Origin: Spirodela intermedia
Lineage: Eukaryota > Streptophyta > Magnoliopsida > Alismatales > Araceae
Assembly: GCA_902729315.2 (NCBI GenBank)
Contig: LR746268.1
Span: 2,659,501-2,723,500 of the forward strand
Direction of reading: 5' to 3'
Length of the DNA stretch: 64,000 bases
Below the pieces are notes generated by a model that was given only the letters and a program-made list of their open reading frames with translations, searched no databases and was not told the origin of the DNA. This document shows positions 57,326 through 64,000 of the stretch, one piece after another (position 1 is the first letter of the stretch; each line of letters starts with the position of its first letter). Position numbers and translations under genes: made by a program.

Positions 57326-59845
57326 ATGCATGGTAGAAGATCCTTGCATCCAAGGCTAGAAAATCCTTTCATTATTTCATTCAAAAAGAAAAATCTGAAA
57401 GAAAAATTAATTTTGATGGATCCTGAAGGAAGTACAGGTCAAACTGAGAACAATCCTATGGCCATGAAAAATCATTATATCCCTGATTCATTTCAAAGAG
57501 CATCTAATATTAGAGTCCCATTAGCACCCACTGTTAAATTCGAAATAAATCCAAGAATTTTTCAAATGCTCCCTAATTTTCATGGATTGCCTTTAGAGGA
57601 ACCTCATCAGCACTTAGAAAAATTTCATATGGTCTGTGATTTAGTTAATCTCCCTCAAGTTACACCAGAAATTATTAAGATGAAATTATTCCCTCATACA
57701 CTTAGAGACAAAGCTAGCCATTGGCTATCCACATTAGATAGAAAATTAACTAGCTGGAAAGATATAGAACATGCCTTTCTTTGAAAATTTTATCCCTTAG
57801 GAAAAACTCAAAATATGAGAAAATATATATAGAGTTTTTCTCAAAGACCAGGAGAAACTTTGCATGAGACATGAGAAAAATTCAAAGATTTACTTAGAAA
57901 GTGTCCTCATCATGCTATACCCAAGTGGCAACTCAATAGAATTTTTTATGATGGATTATTAGAACAACATAGAAATATGGTCGATTCTATATGTGGAGGA
58001 GCTTTTATGGAGAAAACTCCTGATGAGATTTACAGTCTTTATGAGAATTTAAGTGAAAATTCTAGAGATCAAGCCTCTTTTGAATTATATGACAAGGAAA
58101 TGAAGAGAGAAATTTATGAATTGCATCATGATGATGATTCTAAACTTAGAAATGAGGTTAATCAGATTAATCAAAGATTAGAAAAAATTGATTTACTTAT
58201 TGATAATATTAGAAAGCCTTTTAACCCTCAACTTAATTCGAATAGTACATGTCCTATGTATGGTGAAAATGATTATTCTGAACTTCAATGTTATAATTTA
58301 GATCAATCATTTCACCCTATGCGAGAACAAGTGCAAGTAGCTCACAGTTTTAATAGAAATAGGGAAAATTTTTCAAATTCTTATAATCCTAATTGGAGGA
58401 ATAATTTTTCATGGAGAGACCCAAATAATATTCAAAATCCAGAAGCACTTAGACCCAATTCAAACTCTGAATTTCGTCCAAAACAAGAAAATAGATTTCA
58501 GAAAAATCAGCCCTCTCAAACCCAACCTGATGCTATGGAAATGATGCAGCAAATGAGCCAAATGATGCAACAAACTATGAATCAAATGATGCAACAAACT
58601 ATGAATCAAATGATGCTTCATCAGAAACAAATTATAGAGGCTCTTGGGAATAAGAGAGAAGAGGGACAGCTACCTAGTCAGCCCATAGAAAATTCAGAAA
58701 ACTGTCCAACAGTAAGATTTCAGCAAGAAGAGTCTAACTGGATAAATTTAGAAAAAAACCCACGAAATGAAAATGTTAGGACAGTGAATACATTGAGTGA
58801 GAATATTTTACCTGATCCTTATTTCCAATTATTAGAAGAAATTGATGATCCATTAGAAGTAAATGAGGATATTAAGGGCAAAAATATAGTAGCAGAAAAT
58901 TTGAATAAAATCATTTATTGCTCACAATTGATGAATGAATATAGTGAGGATGATGAGGAGAAAGAACCCTTAGATGAAGAAACAGCGACTGATCATAGAA
59001 AAATCATCCAAATTTCAGTAGAAGGGAGTAAGGACAGAAATGAAGAAAAATATATTTCAGGGGAGGAAAAATCAATTGATTTGGGAGATGTAGGAGACGA
59101 AATTAATGAATCTAATCATAATTTTGCAGCCATGGATGTTGATTGTGAGGATGATGATGTATATCATATACCAAAATTAAAAGATAGCTCTTGGGAAGAT
59201 GAAGAATTTGATGAGTTGAGAAACGAAAAGCTAGAAAAAGAATTGATTCAACTAATGGGAACAAGCAAAAATAATAGATGTGAATATAGAAATAATTTTG
59301 GAGGAGAAAATTTGAATTTTACTGAATTCATTAGATCTGAGATTAAAGAAGACAATCCTTCCATCCTTCAAAACCCACAGCCCATTAAAATTATTTCTAA
59401 GCTTGAAATATTTCACTCCTCACAAATTGAACAAATATGTATGGAAGATAAAATGGAGCAGGGAAAGATTATGCAGATAAAATAAGACATTAAGAAATGG
59501 GTGAGTGGAAGAATTAGAGATACCAATTTAGATGAAAAAATTTTAGATTGGGCAAGAGCTAATCTGAAAATTATACGGCCTGATCACATTTTATGGTTTA
59601 TTAATAGAAAGTATTTATTAATGAATGAGAGCCTAACAAAACAAGATAGAAATAAGGAAAGATTCTTTTCAAAATGGAAATATTATTTTTGGGAAAATTT
59701 TGTTAATTTCCATTTTGTTTTGGCTGAAAGTATGTCAAGGTATATATATGAAGTATATGAATTTATGCTAAATCTGAAAAAGAATATCATAAAACTTACC
59801 TTGGGATACAAATATATTTTGATGGCCATAGATCAGCTTATATGA
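57326..59845 (+). pseudogene. Gag-type polyprotein of element D, four stop codons
   Basis: The frame has the same 839 codons as in C, without any indel. Stops lie at 57782-57784 (CGA to TGA), 57830-57832 and 57872-57874 (both TGG to stop) and 59483-59485 (GAA to TAA). The domain order is as in C: Gag core, Met/Gln-rich repeat, acidic region, unrecognised C-terminus. The stretch 57977-59485 is open for 502 codons. The ORF cannot be translated in full as it stands, so any recent movement relied on Gag from another copy or predates the mutations. Confidence 0.85.
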
Positions 59846-60869
59846 TATAAGAGCTGTCCAGCTGGAGACATTAAATTCAGCGCTGCATGGGAGGCAACCC
59901 ATGGTTTTTATTTCATTTTTTAAGCTCTGTTTTTCTTAGAATTTCGCAGTACTTGTTTCTGTATTTGTTTTTCTTTCGAAAAAGTGCAGGAGTGTAAGAT
60001 GAAGTGGAAAATTAAAAACGAGGTTGAGGTGATGTCTTTCTGAGCTTCATCATTTATGAAAATATTTTTAATGTTTAACTTTGCAGATATGCATGCTTCA
60101 CTTGAAAATTATATTTTCTGGATATTCTGTTTCGAGTTTTCTGTGTCATTGAGGACAATGTCATTTTTAAGTTGGGGGGTGAAGTATTCATTATTAATTT
60201 ATGCTGTAGGACGATTAAGAACATGTGTTTGCAGTTTATTCAACTTAGAACAGCAACTAAAAAAATAAAAATAAAATAAAATTCGGAAAAATTGCAACAA
60301 TTTTCTGGTTTTCTGTCAGAAACAACAGACTGTCAAAAACAGCAGACAAAAAACAGCCCGAAATTTGAAATTCTAGAAGACCCTTTTCTCACATTTCAAT
60401 CCCTTAGACATATATTACTGAAATTCGAAATTACAGCTATAAAGAAGATAGTTTTGATTTATTTTTGACAAATTTATTGCTGCTAAAACTGAAAACAGAA
60501 AACAGAACTGTCAGAACTATCTAATTTACAAATTCCTTACATCATATTGCATGCATGAAAAATTAAATCAATTAGATTGATTGATACCAAAAGATACTAG
60601 GAAGATTATTATTGAATCAAAAGAATGATCTAGTAGCATGAAATGTTGGAATACTCCTTGGATACATGATAGATAACATGGATTTGATTTTACAGATTTT
60701 CACTTCATGATCTTGATGGATAATATTTACTTGATGTGAAAATTTGATTGATCATTTGAGTTTAATGGAGATTTTTGCACCCTGATCTATAGGACTTGTG
60801 AGGAGAAATCACTTATTTCAAAAAAAAAAAAGAAAAAAAAAGAGAGAGCAATGTGAAAAATCTAGAAAC

Positions 60870-61019
60870 GAAGAGTACACATGGAGGGTGTGAGACATCA
60901 TTCTCATTGTCGAAAATCGTGCATAGAAAAACACTTGCTGAAAAATAAGTGGATAAAGTGAAAGCCCTGAAAATGAAGAGTACACATGGAGGGTGTGAGA
61001 CATCATTCTTATTGTCGAA
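60870..61019 (+). repeat. Conserved 105-bp-spaced direct repeat in D
   Basis: The same unit (gaagagtacacatggagggt...) as in C starts at 60870 and 60975. Confidence 0.85.
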
Positions 61020-61420
61020 GTTTGTCTACAGGAAAAGCTACTTATCCACTATATATATAAAAAAAAAAAAGAAGGAAGAAATATAGTGCAAACTTCAAAA
61101 ATCAAGTCATAGAAAAAGGGAAATGTAAGATCAATATTATTCTTGGATGAGTATTGATAATTGGAACATCTTGTAAATACATCTATGAGTGAAGAAGTGA
61201 TAAAGATGTGAATAGAAGAAGTGAAGTCTAGATTGTTATTCCAAGGAGTGTTTAAACATTTAAGTGCTTGACATCATTCTTAAATACTTGATATAAGAAT
61301 CCAAAGTGTTTAAAGGTGCATCATTTCTAATTGTATTTCTTTTCTGTATTGAAATATGATGTTTGAGATTTGTAAATTTTTATTTTCGTAATTCCATTGC
61401 TAAGGGACTAGAAATGATTT

Positions 61421-61433
61421 AAGTTGGGGGGTG
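61421..61433 (+). other. Polypurine tract of element D
   Basis: AAGTTGGGGGGTG lies directly against the 3' LTR start. Confidence 0.85.
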
Positions 61434-63190
61434 TGATAAGTCTTCATTATCATGAGTTAATAATTAGTAAATAATATAGTTTTAGCCTTAACTCATGATA
61501 AATAGACTTATATTTGTGTTAAAGCATGAAAAGTGGTTTTCAGTTGATTAACGTGAATTTTTGGGTAATTATGTGATTTTATACGATTTTTACAGTCTTA
61601 GTTTTGAGATAAATGAAGAACAAGAAATAAAAATAAAAATATTGCAAAATGGGGGGACTCGCCGGCCAGCCGGGCCCGCAAGCGGGTCGGAAGCGCAGTC
61701 AGGGAGTAGCCGCGAGCAGGGGCTCGAGCAGCTTGCTTGAATCGATAGGGGCACGTGTGCGCCACTCCCCTTCCACGTCACCGGTGGTCAGCCGGCTGTG
61801 GGGCAAGGAGTGGTCGTACACGAGAGAGGACTTTGCCTAGAAAGCTAACTTTACTATATATTTGCCCGAATAATCTGCGTACAACCGATGTGGGACTAAA
61901 CCTTCAGGGGGGGCGACCGCCGCAGGTTGGAATCCTCCCAGAGTCAAAATTCATATATTTTTAACTGATTATCACGACTTTCCTGCAGATCGCCGGTGAA
62001 GGATTAAGCAACCGGAATCGCTGGATCATCGGCGAAAATCTCGTCAACGCGATTCGCGGAGCATTGCTACTAAAATTGTTGAACGATTCGCGATAAAAGG
62101 ATCGCAATCCATCGAGTAAATCATCTCCGATTGATCGACGAACAAGCCATCGTCGGGAAGAGGACGATCCGCCGGGAGACGAGTCGCCACCTCCTGAGAG
62201 CATACCAGATGCGATGAAGAGCCTCCCCTTGCTGCGCGGACCTGAGGATGAAGCTCCCTAACACGCGCCCCACCTCCATCCAGCTCCTCTCTGTCGGGTG
62301 ACAGCCGCCGGAGAGCCGCAAAGTCGCCGTTTTTCCGCTCCGCCGGGTGACAGCCGCCGGAGACGATTCGACGACCCACTTCATTGGTCTCTAGACTTCG
62401 CGAGAAGATCTAGAAATTGCCCACGTCGTCTTTGTCCAAGGAGAGCCTTCGAGGCCGTGGACACTGCACGACGATCCTCCCGAACGCTCAGGATTCCGGT
62501 GCATCGCCGACGCATCGCCGTCGCGACGCCGGAACTCTGTTTTCCTGCTTTATCTAGAGATTGCCCACGTCGTCTTTGTCCAAAGAGAGCCTTCGAGGCC
62601 GTGGACACTGCACGACGATCCTCCCGAACGCTCAGGATTCCGGTGCATTGGCGACGCATCGCCGTCGCGACGCCGGAACTCTGTTTTCCTGCTTTCAATT
62701 TAATTTACGCTTCATTTAGTGATACTTTGTTGATTTTTATTTACCAAACTATACTTCGTTCAATTACGATTCTTCCGGCTTTTACAGATCTTAATTTGAT
62801 TAATTGAGTCGTCTGTAATCGCCTACGTAAGAATCGCCGGGCGGAACTCTGTTTCCGCCTGATTCGCGTTCGCTGGGCGCTGATGCCATCCTGACGTCCG
62901 CACCCTTATTTCCTTTTCTTTTTGTGAATTTTAAATATATTTCCTTTTTATTTCCTAGTATAAAATTCGTAAGAAAATCGTACTCATTGAGAAAAATTCT
63001 GAATAATTACCAGATATTATATTACATCCCTGTGATCGATCTGGAAAATTACCGCTATTTTTGGAATTTTTATTGAATTATAATTGATATATTTATTTAG
63101 AAATACTTCTAAATATCCGAAAATTCGTATTTTCTAGTTTTATAAATTTTATATTTGCGTGATTTAACATACAACGACTGAGTCACGTCA
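61434..63190 (+). repeat. 3' LTR of element D with internal 144-bp tandem duplication
   Basis: The LTR is 1757 bp, with tandem copies starting at 62408 and 62552. The antisense motif is at 61886-61896 with TATATA 61855-61860. It is flanked by the second ACGAC target duplication. Confidence 0.92.
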
Positions 63191-63909
63191 ACGACCCTCC
63201 CGAACGCTCAGGATTCCGGTGCATCGCCGACGCGTCGCCGTCGCGACGCCGGAACTCTGTTTTCCTGCTTTATCTAGAGATTGCCCACGTCGTCTTTGTC
63301 CAAGGAGAGCCTTCGAGGCCGTGGACACTGCACGACGATCCTCCCGAACGCTCAGGATTCCGGTGCATCGCCGACGCATCACCGTCGCGACGCCGGAACT
63401 CTGTTTTCCTGCTTTCAATTTAATTTACGCTTCATTTAGTGATACTTTGTTGATTTTAATTTACTAAACTATACTTCGTTCAATTACGATTCTTCCGGCT
63501 TTTACAGATCTTAATTTGATTAATTGAGTCGTCTGTAATCACTTACGTAAGAATCGCCGGGCGGAACTCTGTTTCCGCCTGATTCGCGTTCGCCGGGCGC
63601 TGACGTCATCCTGATGTCCGCACCCTTATTTCCTTTTTTTTCGTGAATTTTAAATATATTTCCTTTTTATTTCCTAGTACAAAATTCGTAAGAAAATCGT
63701 ACTCATTGAGAAAAATTCTGAATAATTACCAGATATTATATTACATCCCTGTGATCGACCTGGAAAATTACCGCTATTTTTGGAATTTTTATTGAATTAT
63801 AATTGATATATTTATTTAGAAATACTTCTAAATATCTGAAAATTCGTATTTTCTAGTTTTATAAATTTTATATTTGCGTGATTTAACATACAACGACTGA
63901 GTCACGTCA

Positions 63910-64000
63910 CTTATATATGGAAAAACTTGTCATCTTTTAGTTAAAATTGAGCACAAGGCATATTGGGCTATTAAAAAACTCAATCTTTCATTAGATGAGG
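63910..64000 (+). pseudogene. Gypsy element E: integrase continuation
   Basis: After the second CTTAT the frame continues as IYGKTCHLLVKIEHKAYWAI, the segment that directly follows MSPYRL in Athila/Tat integrases. This shows that 54298-63909 is a pure insertion. It runs off the end of the window. Confidence 0.88.

Larger units (their letters stand above)
55334..63190 (+). mobile_element. LTR retrotransposon D: complete Gag-only (TR-GAG type) element
   Basis: This 7857-bp element has target duplication ACGAC, 5' LTR 55334-57102, primer-binding site 57108-57125, Gag frame 57326-59845, polypurine tract 61421-61433 and 3' LTR 61434-63190. Gag has the same length as in C, and pol is likewise absent. 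Its LTRs and D1 share a 144-bp tandem duplication missing in C, B and G. Insertion into D1 makes it one of the youngest events in the window. Confidence 0.93.
54298..63909 (+). mobile_element. Solo LTR D1 in the integrase of E, itself split by element D
   Basis: LTR D1 is 54298-55333 plus 63196-63909, about 1.75 kb when joined. Target duplication CTTAT lies at 54293-54297 and 63910-63914. No internal region belongs to D1, so it is a solo LTR. Element D is inserted in it with target duplication ACGAC (55329-55333 and 63191-63195). An intact antisense GTCCCACATCG lies at 54749-54759 with TATATA at 54718-54723. Confidence 0.92.

Overview
The window is nuclear DNA of a flowering plant. The evidence is spliced plant gene families (a PL1 pectate lyase and a STICHEL-like AAA+ protein), GT-AG introns, L1-type and Ty3/gypsy retrotransposons, and long GA/CT microsatellites. 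GC-rich pectate lyase exons beside AT-rich intergenic DNA suggest a monocot. The species cannot be read from the sequence.

Layout. (1) 1-24 kb is the gene-bearing part. A complete four-exon pectate lyase lies on the minus strand (2699-4199). A complete five-exon STICHEL-like DnaX-type gene lies on the plus strand (14611-20429), with a likely intron in its 5' UTR. GA/CT microsatellites cluster around both genes. Three short stretches (about 985-1085, 7965-8035 and 11915-12000) carry GGCCCA/TGGGCC plus telo-box motifs but have no recognisable gene beside them. (2) 24.9-36.2 kb is an old, heavily decayed LTR retrotransposon (A, target duplication AGAGC). Its 3' LTR holds another LTR (B), which in turn holds an opposite-strand solo LTR (G, duplication CTCCT). 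(3) 38.4-64 kb is a stack of nested elements. A 5'-truncated Athila/Tat-like gypsy pol (E) is split by an L1-type LINE (F), which is split by LTR element C (duplication TGGAG). Further on, the integrase of E is split by a solo LTR (D1, duplication CTTAT), which is split by element D (duplication ACGAC). E resumes in the last 91 bases.

A, C and D belong to one family. Their LTRs are about 1.6-1.8 kb, start TGATAAG and end CACGTCA (or a decayed form); the primer-binding site is of the tRNA-Asp type and the polypurine tract is AAGTTGGGGGGTG. Between the LTRs there is a single Gag-type reading frame of about 839 codons and no protease, reverse transcriptase, RNase H or integrase. The space normally used by pol encodes an acidic and then basic C-terminal part that I do not recognise, and it runs straight into the motif that normally follows pol in Athila/Tat elements. 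These look like non-autonomous Gag-only (TR-GAG type) elements that depend on a partner for enzymes.

The most unusual signal is in the LTRs. Seven copies carry, antisense to the element, an exact plant snRNA upstream sequence element (GTCCCACATCG) followed after exactly 25 nt by TATATA, the spacing typical of RNA polymerase II snRNA genes. Other points of interest are a conserved 105-bp-spaced direct repeat in the 3' non-coding part of the Gag-only elements, a second internal polypurine tract, and three in-frame palindromes in the LINE ORF1 region.
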